Assembly: GCA_002509485.1 (NCBI GenBank)
Contig: DAWO01000075.1
Coordinates: forward strand, 5,462-19,535
From: Methanolinea sp. UBA477
GTDB taxonomy: Archaea; Halobacteriota; Methanomicrobia; Methanomicrobiales; Methanospirillaceae
Reading direction: 5' to 3'
DNA length: 14,074 nt
A program made the position numbers and the translations under genes. Below the pieces are notes generated by a model. The model ran no database searches. It had not been told where the DNA came from and worked only from the letters and a program-made list of their open reading frames with translations. Positions 1 to 6,714 of the stretch are shown piece by piece. Position 1 is the stretch's first letter. The number at the start of each line of letters is the position of its first letter.

Positions 1-2300
1 ACGACGAGTCTCCTTTCCGGGCTTCCGGTGACGGGTATGATGCATCTTCCATCCCGGATATGTCCAACGAGTGCTCCGTTCAGGAAGACAGATGCGTTTT
101 CAACAGTGCACAGGACCCGGTAATATCCCTGATCTTGACCGATCACAGGCTGGCCCACCAGGATGAGGCCTTCCATGTCAGTCCTGTCCGTGGTATCCCT
201 GCCGGTTACGACCAGGCTGACCGTGTAGACACCAGGTTCGCGGTAGACATGGACGGGGTTCTCCTCTGTCGAGCATGCACCATCCCCAAACGTCCATTCA
301 CGCGTTCTGACATCACCCGTCGAGGTGTCGGTAAATGTGACCGTGAGCGGACATTCCCCGCTTGTCACATCCGCCTGAAAGCCGGCCCGGACCGGTTCGG
401 GCGGTGGCAGGACCCGGATGTAGCCGGCACGCTCTGCCGTGTCGCATACATCGCCACAGCAGACCGTCAGTGACACAGCGTAATCTCCTGCCTGCTCATA
501 GATGTGGACAGGCTCTCTCTCACCGCACCCCTCGGTGCCATCCCCGAAGTTCCACTGGCGGGTAACCTCCGTCTCTGCGACCGTTCTATCCCGGAATGTT
601 ACCGCGAGGGGTGCGGTTCCCGACACCGGGTCTGCGAAGAAGTCGGCTTCAATCACCGGGGGGGTCGGCTCGGGCTCGTCTTCAAGGAATGTGACCTCCA
701 CCAGGTGATCAGCCCCGACCCCGTCCAGGTTCAGGGTATCCCCAAAACCCGCAGGGGCTCCGTCGAGATAGATGCACCCGACCGAGTAGCCGGGATCGGG
801 TATGAAGGAGAGTTCAATGCTCTCCCCTTCCCTGACGAAAGACTCTCCGGCCGGCAGTACAACGCCACCAGGGCCTGCAGTCACCGTGACTGTGTAGACC
901 GGGACCGGCTCAAGAGTGACAGGGTCAGGGACAAGTGTCTCTCCCGGAACAAGCACACATTCGCCTCTCCATGGATAGTAACCGGCAAGATCCAGGGCGA
1001 TCTCATACGCACCCGGCATGAGTGTGAACGATGACGGGGTTGTCCCGTAATATTCCCCGTCAACGTGGATCGCCGCTCCCGGGGGTGACGATCTGACAGT
1101 GACACTCCCTGGTAGCGGAACGAGGCATGCCTCGGCCCCGGTAACGATCGTCCTTGCAGCCTCTTCGACAACCACCTGGTCGATCGTGAGATCCTCGTAT
1201 CCGTCCAGGGTCAGGACTATCGTATAGATTCCCGGTGTAACACCGGGCAGGACAAGGGGTGTCCTCCCGACCGGGTTTCCGTTCAGAATCACCACTGCAT
1301 CCCCCGGGCTGGAATGGATCTCGAGTGAGCCGGGTACGGGTAAAGCCGTGGTTGTTGGGGGAATGGGTGTTGTTGTAGGTATGATCGACGAGGGAATGGC
1401 CGTAGGAGAGATGGTTGTGGGAGGAGTCGTCGCAAGGGGTATGGTTGTAGCGGGTACGGTGGTGAGTGGTACTCTCGTCTGGGGTATGGTCGCAGGAGCG
1501 ATGGGTATGGGAGGAGTCGTCGCAAGGGGTATGGTTGTAGCAGGTACGGTGGTGAGTGGTACTCTCGTCTGGGGTATGGTCGCAGGGGTTCGGGTCATAG
1601 TGGGGATGGTCAGAGGCGGAATGGTCACTGGGGGTGTGGTTACGGGCGGTATGGTTGCAGGCACTGTCGGTGCAGTCGTTTGGGGCGTGGTTGCAGTTAC
1701 CGGATGATCGGATATGTCCGGCACCTGCCAGGGAAGAGATTCCATGGAATCGGACAGCTCATCTCTTTCACCCTGCGGCGGGCTGGGTGTACCATGCGGG
1801 TCCCCTACGTGCACCGTGCCGGGAATCGTGGCCACCTTGACAATCACGCCGGTATCTTCCCTGATCGATATATCCCTGATGAATATCTCAGAAGAACCGG
1901 GATTCTTTCCTTTTATCGCAATCGTCGCCAGTAAAATGTCCCTGTCACCTTTCCGGACCTTGTTGTTCATGTCTGCAGCCGAGATGGTGAGGACGTTGGA
2001 CGGACACCTCCCCCTGCTGTTCAGGCTTGCCCAGGGAGGAAATTGTACACCCGCAAACTGGCCGACCGAAGAGTCCCTGATCTCTACTGACATTTCATAA
2101 TCTGACAGTCCCCCGGGGGCGTCAGAAAGGACTATCACCAGCTGCGACTCTTCACCCGGGGATGTGACCATGCAGTCACCGATTGCCACGGTGTAGCGCT
2201 CTTTTGCATCGGGCGCGGCGCCTGCAGGGATGCAGAGTGCCAGGCATACAAGGCATGCCATACAGGCTATCACGATCCCAAAATCAATATCATGCCTCAT
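1..2300 (-). CDS. Large secreted surface protein with cohesin-like, PEGA and PKD modules (partial, C-terminus outside window)
   Basis: The reading frame opens with ATG at 2300 and runs without a stop to the window edge, giving 766 visible residues; the C-terminus is missing. Residues 1-28 look like a signal peptide (hydrophobic run, then AGAA before PDA). Residues about 35-165 resemble the cohesin-like domain of methanogen surface proteins (pattern GLSDYE, then FPPWASL, DILLATIAIKG). Residues about 170-320 are a Thr/Pro-rich linker with repeats. Two PEGA-type domains follow (about 324-390 and 397-450; SSPGDAVVILNG and SSPPGAAIHVDG), then a small beta-repeat domain (about 467-538), two PKD domains (about 550-625 and 641-705, each with an FGDG motif and a closing Y-x-V-S-L strand), and the start of a further PEGA-like unit. 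PKD and PEGA modules are usually extracellular; a cell-surface or adhesive role is inference. The first PKD domain is rich in cysteine. GAGG lies 7 bases before the ATG and supports this start. Confidence 0.9.
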   Translation of the reverse strand, partial: MRHDIDFGIVIACMACLVCLALCIPAGAAPDAKERYTVAIGDCMVTSPGEESQLVIVLSDAPGGLSDYEMSVEIRDSSVGQFAGVQFPPWASLNSRGRCPSNVLTISAADMNNKVRKGDRDILLATIAIKGKNPGSSEIFIRDISIREDTGVIVKVATIPGTVHVGDPHGTPSPPQGERDELSDSMESLPWQVPDISDHPVTATTPQTTAPTVPATIPPVTTPPVTIPPLTIPTMTRTPATIPQTRVPLTTVPATTIPLATTPPIPIAPATIPQTRVPLTTVPATTIPLATTPPTTISPTAIPSSIIPTTTPIPPTTTALPVPGSLEIHSSPGDAVVILNGNPVGRTPLVLPGVTPGIYTIVLTLDGYEDLTIDQVVVEEAARTIVTGAEACLVPLPGSVTVRSSPPGAAIHVDGEYYGTTPSSFTLMPGAYEIALDLAGYYPWRGECVLVPGETLVPDPVTLEPVPVYTVTVTAGPGGVVLPAGESFVREGESIELSFIPDPGYSVGCIYLDGAPAGFGDTLNLDGVGADHLVEVTFLEDEPEPTPPVIEADFFADPVSGTAPLAVTFRDRTVAETEVTRQWNFGDGTEGCGEREPVHIYEQAGDYAVSLTVCCGDVCDTAERAGYIRVLPPPEPVRAGFQADVTSGECPLTVTFTDTSTGDVRTREWTFGDGACSTEENPVHVYREPGVYTVSLVVTGRDTTDRTDMEGLILVGQPVIGQDQGYYRVLCTVENASVFLNGALVGHIRDGRCIIPVTGSPERRLV
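1418..1586 (-). repeat. 90-base-period tandem duplication in the Thr/Pro linker
   Basis: Positions 1418-1496 and 1508-1586 match over 79 bases with one difference (1452 versus 1542). The period of 90 bases is 30 codons, so the surface-protein frame is kept. The encoded units consist of short Thr-Ile-Pro, Thr-Val-Pro and Thr-Thr-Pro steps. Flanking linker sequence (about 1350-1680) has shorter degenerate versions of the same steps. This is coding-sequence expansion, not a mobile repeat. Confidence 0.9.
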
Positions 2301-2390
2301 GTAATATCCTCATATTCGCGATCCTGCCAGCCAGCGTGACCTGAATACCATTATTCCTCTAATTTTCCTTGTTTTTGAATAATATCTTCA

Positions 2391-2403
2391 TGTATTTATA
2401 ATG
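2391..2403 (-). promoter_or_regulatory. TATA-like promoter box of the surface-protein gene
   Basis: Read on the minus strand this is CATTATAAATACA, a good archaeal TATA box centred near 2397. Transcription would begin near 2369, leaving a leader of about 70 bases that ends in a GAGG ribosome binding site (2308-2311) before the ATG at 2300. The box lies about 35 bases beyond the ruvB stop, so the gene need not depend on ruv read-through. Confidence 0.55.
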
Positions 2404-2409
2404 TACTCT

Positions 2410-2427
2410 CAAAACAGGCAAAAATCA
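2410..2427 (-). terminator. Weak U-rich terminator after ruvB
   Basis: Downstream of the ruvB stop (2438) the minus strand carries T5 and T4 runs (GATTTTTGCC, then GTTTTGA). Archaeal termination commonly uses such U-rich stretches without a strong hairpin. It sits between the ruvB end and the next TATA box. The call rests only on base composition and position. Confidence 0.35.
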
Positions 2428-2437
2428 GGGGTATTTT

Positions 2438-3442
2438 TCACCACCAGGACTGGTGGAGGTGGCCGCGGGCTGCGGGTGTGGCCTCCCTGCCCTGGGAGGT
2501 TCGTTTGATGAAACCGGCCTGGATAAGGTAAGGCTCATATACATCTTCGATTGTCCGGGTGTCCTCCCCAATAGAGATGGCAATGGTCTTCAATCCCACC
2601 GGCCCACCCCCAAAATCATCGACGATGACCTTCAGAATTCCCCGGTCGATCTCGTCAAGGCCGTGCGGGTCGATGCCGAGCATTGAGAGTGCCTTATCTG
2701 CAACATGCCTGTCGATCTTTCCGTCGCTCTTCACCAGTGCAAAGTCAGCCACTCTTCGAAGCAGCCTGTTCGCTATCCGCGGGGTCCCCCTGCTCCGCAG
2801 GGCTATCTCCCTGCAGCCGTCAGGCGTTGTCAAAAGGCCCATGATATCCGCACTTCGTTTTACGATCAATGCAAGCTCGTCAGGTGAGTACATATTCAGG
2901 CGAAATATCATCCCGAACCGGTCACGAAACGGTGAACCCAGCAGACCGACCCTTGTTGTCGCGCCGATCAGGGTGAAATGGTCAATATCGAGCTGTATCG
3001 ACCGGGCACTCGGCCCTTCGCCTATCATGACATCGATGAAGAAGTCCTCCATTGCGGGATAGAGCACCTCCTCGATCACCGTATTGAGCCGGTGGATCTC
3101 ATCGATAAAGAGGATGTCCCCCTCCTTCAGGAGCGTCAATATGGCGGCCAGATCGCCCGATTTTTCAAGGACCGGTCCGCTGGTTGTTCTGATCTCCGAG
3201 CCCATCTCCCGTGCGATGATGTGCGACAGCGTCGTCTTTCCAAGGCCCGGTGGACCGGAGAAGAGGATGTGGTCCAGGGGACGTCCCCTCTTTTTTGCCG
3301 CATCGATGGCGATACCGAGGCTCTCCTTGAGAGTGTCCTGTCCGATGAACTCATCAAACCTCCCGGGACGTATGACACCTTCGTCGATATCTCCATTGGT
3401 GTGTTCTCCGGACAGGATTCGTCCTTTCATGGTCTTATTCAC
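2438..3442 (-). CDS. ruvB: RuvB, Holliday junction branch-migration ATPase
   Basis: A 334-residue protein, normal length for RuvB, the hexameric AAA+ motor that drives branch migration with RuvA. Walker A is GPPGLGKT (63-70), Walker B FIDEIH (112-117), sensor 1 GATTR (160-164), and SPFRDRFG (170-177) holds the trans-acting arginine finger near R173. GTPRIANRLLRR (219-230) is the sensor 2 region. The C-terminal winged helix is canonical (GGGPVGLKT, TIEDVYEPYLIQ). The start is GTG at 3442, overlapping the ruvA stop as GTGA; an ATG at 3430, four codons in, is a possible alternative. It is last in ruvC-ruvA-ruvB, presumably on one transcript. The sequence is very bacteria-like, while archaea normally lack the Ruv system, so ancient transfer from bacteria is the likely origin (inference). 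All key motor residues are intact. Confidence 0.97.
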   Translation of the reverse strand: MNKTMKGRILSGEHTNGDIDEGVIRPGRFDEFIGQDTLKESLGIAIDAAKKRGRPLDHILFSGPPGLGKTTLSHIIAREMGSEIRTTSGPVLEKSGDLAAILTLLKEGDILFIDEIHRLNTVIEEVLYPAMEDFFIDVMIGEGPSARSIQLDIDHFTLIGATTRVGLLGSPFRDRFGMIFRLNMYSPDELALIVKRSADIMGLLTTPDGCREIALRSRGTPRIANRLLRRVADFALVKSDGKIDRHVADKALSMLGIDPHGLDEIDRGILKVIVDDFGGGPVGLKTIAISIGEDTRTIEDVYEPYLIQAGFIKRTSQGREATPAARGHLHQSWW

Positions 3443-4032
3443 TTCTCTTTCAGCTGAACCAGTGCAGCCTTGATTATCTCCTGCAGGCCCGGGGATTCCT
3501 CCGGGCGCATGACGCTGTCGACCGCTTCCCGGGATTCCTTCTGGCCGAATCCGAGTGACAGGAGCGCAAGCACAGCATCGTCCCTGACAGGATCCCGGCT
3601 CTTCGTTTCAAGCCGGTACAGGATCGCCTTCTTCTCCATCCGATCCCGCAGCTCCAGGATCAGCCGTTTTGCGTTCTTGTTCCCGATGCCGGATATCTGT
3701 GTCAGGATCTTTTCGTCCTCACCGATTATCGCTGCCGCAAACTCGGGCAGGGTGATCTGGGAGAGGATGTTCTGGGCAAGGGACGGACCGACGCGGTTTA
3801 CGCTGATCAGCATCAAAAACATCTCGAGAGCGTCCGATCTCAGGAATCCATGAAGGGAGATCCCGTCTTCCCGGACGGACATGTGAGTATACACACGCAC
3901 CCGGCCTTCTCCTGGTTTCAGTTCCCGCAGGTCGGGGGCAGTCATGTTCACGAGATATCCCACGCCGCCCACATCGATCACTGCCGATGACTCGCCCACG
4001 CTGGCGACAGTCCCGCAAAGATGGGAGATCAT
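3439..4032 (-). CDS. ruvA: RuvA, Holliday junction-binding protein
   Basis: A 197-residue protein matching RuvA over its full length. The N-terminal OB-fold domain (about 1-62) contains the acidic pin E55-D56 in VREDGISLHGF, at the same numbering as E. coli RuvA. Domain II has two helix-hairpin-helix motifs (about 76-90, NRVGPSLAQ, and 112-125, QISGIGNKNAKRL). Domain III (about 150-195) is the small helical module that contacts RuvB (DDAVLALLSLGF). RuvA tetramers hold the four-way junction open for RuvB. The ATG at 4032 overlaps the ruvC stop as ATGA, with AGGGA five bases or so upstream as ribosome binding site, and its own stop overlaps the ruvB start. This tight coupling suggests translational linkage of the three subunits. 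Confidence 0.97.
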   Translation of the reverse strand: MISHLCGTVASVGESSAVIDVGGVGYLVNMTAPDLRELKPGEGRVRVYTHMSVREDGISLHGFLRSDALEMFLMLISVNRVGPSLAQNILSQITLPEFAAAIIGEDEKILTQISGIGNKNAKRLILELRDRMEKKAILYRLETKSRDPVRDDAVLALLSLGFGQKESREAVDSVMRPEESPGLQEIIKAALVQLKEK

Positions 4033-4508
4033 GAGATCCCTGCCGTGTGCATGTGACAGAGTGCGACAGAGAGTGCATCTGCGACGTCGTCAGGTCTTGG
4101 AATCTCCTCAAGGGAGAGCAGGCGGCGGATCATCTCCTGCATCTGGCGCTTGTCTGCCTTCCCCGAACCCGTAACAGCCTGTTTCACCTGGTTAGGGGTA
4201 TATTCGGCGACCGGGATCCGACGCTGCCGGGCAGCAAGCATGATCACGCCCCTCACCTCGGCGACATTCAGCGCAGATGTGACATTGCGGGCAAAGAACA
4301 GTTTCTCGAGGGCCATGCAGTCGGGGTGGTACAGATCGAGAACCTGGCAGATCGCCACATATATCTCTTCCAGGCGCTCCGAAATGCCCTTCTCTTTTCC
4401 CGAGGTGATTATGGCACTGTAACAGAGGGGGCTTATCTTCCGGTTCTTCTCCTCCAGTACCCCATACCCGATGGTTGCGATTCCCGGATCGATACCGATG
4501 GTGATCAT
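4029..4508 (-). CDS. ruvC: RuvC, Holliday junction resolvase
   Basis: A 159-residue RuvC nuclease of the RNase H fold, slightly shorter than the E. coli protein (173). The four acidic catalytic residues are visible: D7 in GIDPG, E68 in ALEKLFF, and D141 and D144 in PDDVADAL. The conserved FFARN and SALNVAEVRG stretches and the YTPNQVKQAVTGSG segment are typical. RuvC cuts the junction held by RuvA-RuvB. It is the first gene of the operon and overlaps ruvA by ATGA. No Shine-Dalgarno sequence precedes the ATG, but a TATA-like box is centred about 28 bases upstream, so the mRNA is probably leaderless. No Hjc-type gene is visible here; whether the genome also carries one cannot be told from this window. 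Confidence 0.96.
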   Translation of the reverse strand: MITIGIDPGIATIGYGVLEEKNRKISPLCYSAIITSGKEKGISERLEEIYVAICQVLDLYHPDCMALEKLFFARNVTSALNVAEVRGVIMLAARQRRIPVAEYTPNQVKQAVTGSGKADKRQMQEMIRRLLSLEEIPRPDDVADALSVALCHMHTAGIS

Positions 4509-4530
4509 GATCTGAAAAAACCTAAATTCA

Positions 4531-4540
4531 AGTATTTATG
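4531..4540 (-). promoter_or_regulatory. TATA-like box for ruvC, predicted leaderless start
   Basis: The minus strand reads CATAAATACT, centred near 4536, about 28 bases before the first base of the ruvC ATG (4508). In archaea transcription starts roughly 25-30 bases after the TATA centre, so the transcript would begin at or next to the start codon. The lack of a Shine-Dalgarno sequence before ruvC agrees. Confidence 0.55.
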
Positions 4541-4616
4541 GATTTTTTGGTTCACAACGCTTAATATTTTTCCCTTTCCCCTTTTCATTTTGGTATTCCT
4601 GTTGATATGGGAAAAA

Positions 4617-4679
4617 TCACCCGGGAAGGGTTTTTTTGATTCTGAATCACAGATCCATAGCCCGGGGTGGGACACCCGG
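4617..4679. other. Intergenic hairpin and oligo-T region between ruvC and the 136-residue gene
   Basis: The spacer 4509-4751 is clearly AT-richer than its surroundings. It holds CCCGGGAAGGG followed by T7 (4620-4638 on the plus strand), resembling a short terminator, and a second inverted repeat at 4662-4679 (CCGGGGTG, GGA, CACCCGG, one bulged G). No coding sequence here is convincing. The elements could belong to a small RNA or simply be spacer; nothing assigns a function. Confidence 0.3.
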
Positions 4680-4751
4680 CAGCCAGTGCAATCACCAATA
4701 GAAAACTGTTTTAGCATCAGAGGGTCTATTCTATTTTTGTTGTGAACAGAC

Positions 4752-5162
4752 ATGGGATCGAATGAAGACATCATGCACGAATTCGTGCGAAGAGAACTAA
4801 AAAGACTTTACCCCACCGTCGACGGCTGGCAGATCAAGCCTGTACCGCGGGCCGAAGGAGAGGAACAGTGCTTCCTTGTCACACGGAGAATTCTCGGGAG
4901 ATCGGAAGGCGCAAACGTCGTGGTCTCATTTGAGCAGAAGGTAGACCCGGCCATTGTCGATCAGCTGAAATCATGCAAAGTTAGCGGCGTGTCAAATCCC
5001 GGAAAGGTTCTCGTCGTGCCCAGAGGTGCCGATACATCGGATATTCCCGACGATGTGCGGACCCTGGAGATGCAGAGCTTCGGTTTTGATGGTGATGAAC
5101 TGATCTGGCTGAAACGGCGGGCCCAGATGAGTGAAAAGACACCGGCAAAGGAATCTGCCTGA
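4752..5162 (+). CDS. Conserved-looking hypothetical protein, 136 residues
   Basis: I do not recognise this protein. It is 136 residues, soluble, with no signal peptide, membrane segment or cysteine-metal motif (only two scattered cysteines). It begins with an amphipathic basic helix (about 5-20) and then alternates predicted strands and helices (QCFLVTRRI 39-47, ANVVVSFEQ 54-62, KVLVVPRG 85-92), consistent with a small alpha/beta fold. The C-terminal tail (about 124-136) is charged and probably disordered. Codon use resembles its neighbours and the frame fills the gap between two clear transcription units, so it is probably real. The ATG at 4752 is the first possible start because an in-frame TGA lies at 4743; ATG 4773 is an alternative. 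Neither has a clear ribosome binding site or TATA box. It converges on the Mut7-C gene with five bases between them. Confidence 0.72.
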   Translation: MGSNEDIMHEFVRRELKRLYPTVDGWQIKPVPRAEGEEQCFLVTRRILGRSEGANVVVSFEQKVDPAIVDQLKSCKVSGVSNPGKVLVVPRGADTSDIPDDVRTLEMQSFGFDGDELIWLKRRAQMSEKTPAKESA

Positions 5163-5167
5163 ACAAC

Positions 5168-5656
5168 TCAGGATTCTCTCTGTCCTTTTTTTATTCTTTT
5201 TTCAAGATTCTTCCCATGAGAGCCCATCCAGTAGAGCTTCAGGCAATTCGGACACCAGAAGAATGTCAATTCGTCCTTTTCATCCGGTGCATAGGAGGTA
5301 TCTTCGATCTCCTCCCCTGTTGCCCGGCGCAGGTTCGTGTTACAGATCGAACAGCGGGTGAGGCGCAGTTCAGGTTCGATAAGCCCTGCCCGGGTCAGCT
5401 GACCGACCTGGGCAATGACGTCCTCGTCCAGGATGAGGACAGCCTGTTCATCACCCCTGGAGGCAAGTTCCCGGTCCTTTGTCAACAACAGCCGATCCTC
5501 CCGCAATGCCCTCTTCAACAGGACCGTGTCCTCCTTTTTGTCTCCCTCGGAGTAGGCGTTCGCACTCTCGGCATCATATCCCATGAACCGGAGGTAGCGG
5601 CAGAGGGAGCCGAGCATCCGGTCAACAAGGAACCGCCTCTCTTTGACATCAGACAT
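5168..5656 (-). CDS. Mut7-C family PIN-like RNase with zinc ribbon
   Basis: A 162-residue protein of the Mut7-C family (Pfam PF01927), a PIN-like nuclease fold joined to a zinc ribbon. The family signature is present: FLVDRMLGSLCRYLRFMGYD (9-28, with acidic D12), an acidic residue near D43, and LLTKDREL (57-64, with D61). The zinc ribbon uses C102-x2-C105 and C135-x2-C138. An RNA-processing or RNA-decay role is inferred from the PIN-like fold; specific substrates are not known to me. The ATG at 5656 lies inside the end of the amrS-like gene (8-base overlap), so the two are co-transcribed and probably translationally coupled. The very basic C-terminus (KRIKKGQR) may aid RNA binding. Confidence 0.88.
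   Translation of the reverse strand: MSDVKERRFLVDRMLGSLCRYLRFMGYDAESANAYSEGDKKEDTVLLKRALREDRLLLTKDRELASRGDEQAVLILDEDVIAQVGQLTRAGLIEPELRLTRCSICNTNLRRATGEEIEDTSYAPDEKDELTFFWCPNCLKLYWMGSHGKNLEKRIKKGQRES
5184..5203 (+). terminator. U-rich terminator of the 136-residue gene, inside the tail of the opposing gene
   Basis: Just after the stop at 5162 the plus strand has T7 (5186-5192) and T6 (5197-5202) separated by ATTC. Two U-runs in tandem form a typical archaeal intrinsic terminator. On the minus strand the same bases encode the Lys/Arg-rich C-terminal tail of the Mut7-C protein, so one stretch does two jobs. Confidence 0.5.
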
Positions 5657-6668
5657 GATCGGTATACGCGATTTCTTCCCCGCACCTGCCGCAACGCCCG
5701 GAGGATATGTTTCGCATGATGCTTGAAAACCCGGATCTCTCGATCACGAGTTCCCCGCATGACGGACAGTACGTGCTCTCGCATGGGCTCGCATACACGT
5801 TTCCCAGGTACGGGTAATGCAGACCGAGCTCCCGAGCACGCCGGTATATTCTCTCGAGTACGGCGATGTCGGTCGCCTTCCGGTCCCTCATCTGGTAATC
5901 GGGATGGAAACGGGTGAAATGGACCGGGACATCAGGTCCCAGGTTGTCCAGGATCCACCTGATGAGCGATGTGGTCTCTTCAGGTGAGTCGTTCAGCCCG
6001 GGAATGACAAGATTGACCACCTCCACGTGCATACCAAGCTCCTGTGCGACGATGGTGGAGTCAAGCACAGGCTGGAGCCGTGCGCCGCAGACCTTCCGGT
6101 AGAAGTCGTCTGTGAATGCCTTTATATCGACACGGTATGCATTCAGGACCGGTGAAAGCTCGCGCAGTGCTTCTTCGGTTATGTAGCCGTTGGTTACGTA
6201 CACAGTTCCAAGCCCGCGTTCGTGAGCGATCTTTGCCATGTCAAGCGTGTATTCATGCCAGATCGTGGGCTCGTTGTAGGTCCACGAGATGCTTGCACAG
6301 CCACGTGCCACAGCTCTTCGTACCCCCTCTTCGGGTGAAATTTCGGCAAGGTTCATGTCACTGATACCTGCACGGGAGATATGCCAGTTCTGGCAATGTG
6401 CACAGTGAAAGTTGCACCCGATGCTTCCCAGCGAGTAGGAGAGCGTTCCGGGCAGGAAATGGAACAGCGGTTTCTTCTCGATGGGATCAGCCGCCTCTGC
6501 ACTCACCTTCCCGTACGTGAGGGCATGGAGCGTACCCCCCTCATTCAGGCGCACACCGCAGATACCGGTCTTTTCATCCTGGATCGTGCACCGGTGGCTG
6601 CAGAGGGAACAGCGGACGGCTTTGTCGTCCAACCGGGTATACTGCCTGGCCTCGTGATTCCGGTTCAT
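5649..6668 (-). CDS. amrS: AmmeMemoRadiSam-system radical SAM protein (AmrS)
   Basis: A 339-residue radical SAM enzyme. The SAM-cluster motif C-x3-C-x2-C is at C85, C89 and C92 (GCNFHCAHCQNW). The N-terminal cysteine cluster C20, C23, C27, C37 and the segments SWTYNEPT and YVTNGYI are characteristic of AmrS and its relatives among the PflA-like proteins. The C-terminus carries a zinc-ribbon pair (C301/C304 and C326/C329). The AmmeMemoRadiSam set (AmrA, AmrB, AmrS) is widespread in archaea; its reaction is not settled, and the AmrA and AmrB partners are not in this window. The TATA-like box about 28 bases before the ATG, and no Shine-Dalgarno sequence, suggest a leaderless mRNA. It overlaps the Mut7-C gene downstream and follows the zinc-ribbon gene by 46 bases. 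The cleavage by-product 5'-deoxyadenosine is a possible substrate of the deaminase encoded at 12536. Confidence 0.9.
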   Translation of the reverse strand: MNRNHEARQYTRLDDKAVRCSLCSHRCTIQDEKTGICGVRLNEGGTLHALTYGKVSAEAADPIEKKPLFHFLPGTLSYSLGSIGCNFHCAHCQNWHISRAGISDMNLAEISPEEGVRRAVARGCASISWTYNEPTIWHEYTLDMAKIAHERGLGTVYVTNGYITEEALRELSPVLNAYRVDIKAFTDDFYRKVCGARLQPVLDSTIVAQELGMHVEVVNLVIPGLNDSPEETTSLIRWILDNLGPDVPVHFTRFHPDYQMRDRKATDIAVLERIYRRARELGLHYPYLGNVYASPCESTYCPSCGELVIERSGFSSIMRNISSGRCGRCGEEIAYTDHV

Positions 6669-6690
6669 CAGGAAAGGATATAGAGAGCCT

Positions 6691-6700
6691 TTTTATTAAA
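6691..6700 (-). promoter_or_regulatory. TATA-like box for amrS, predicted leaderless start
   Basis: The minus strand reads TTTAATAAAA, centred near 6696, which is 28 bases before the ATG at 6668. There is no purine-rich ribosome binding site before the ATG. A second AT-rich patch, CTATATC near 6680, is too close to the start to serve as a TATA box. Confidence 0.5.
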
Positions 6701-6714
6701 GTGATGGCGGGGGG

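Noticed and set aside
1350..1680. Possible CRISPR-like direct repeats
   Set aside because: There are only two long copies with a short, related spacer, in frame inside a coding linker; no repeat-spacer regularity and no cas genes.
1348..1707. Plus-strand Gly/Val/Met-rich frame of 119 residues
   Set aside because: It is the complement of the Thr/Pro linker repeat in the surface-protein gene; the low complexity is a reflection of that repeat.
4505..4774. 89-residue minus-strand frame ending in an ATGA overlap with ruvC
   Set aside because: It lies in AT-rich spacer, runs into the opposing gene, has no family-like features, and contains the ruvC TATA box. The overlap is probably chance.
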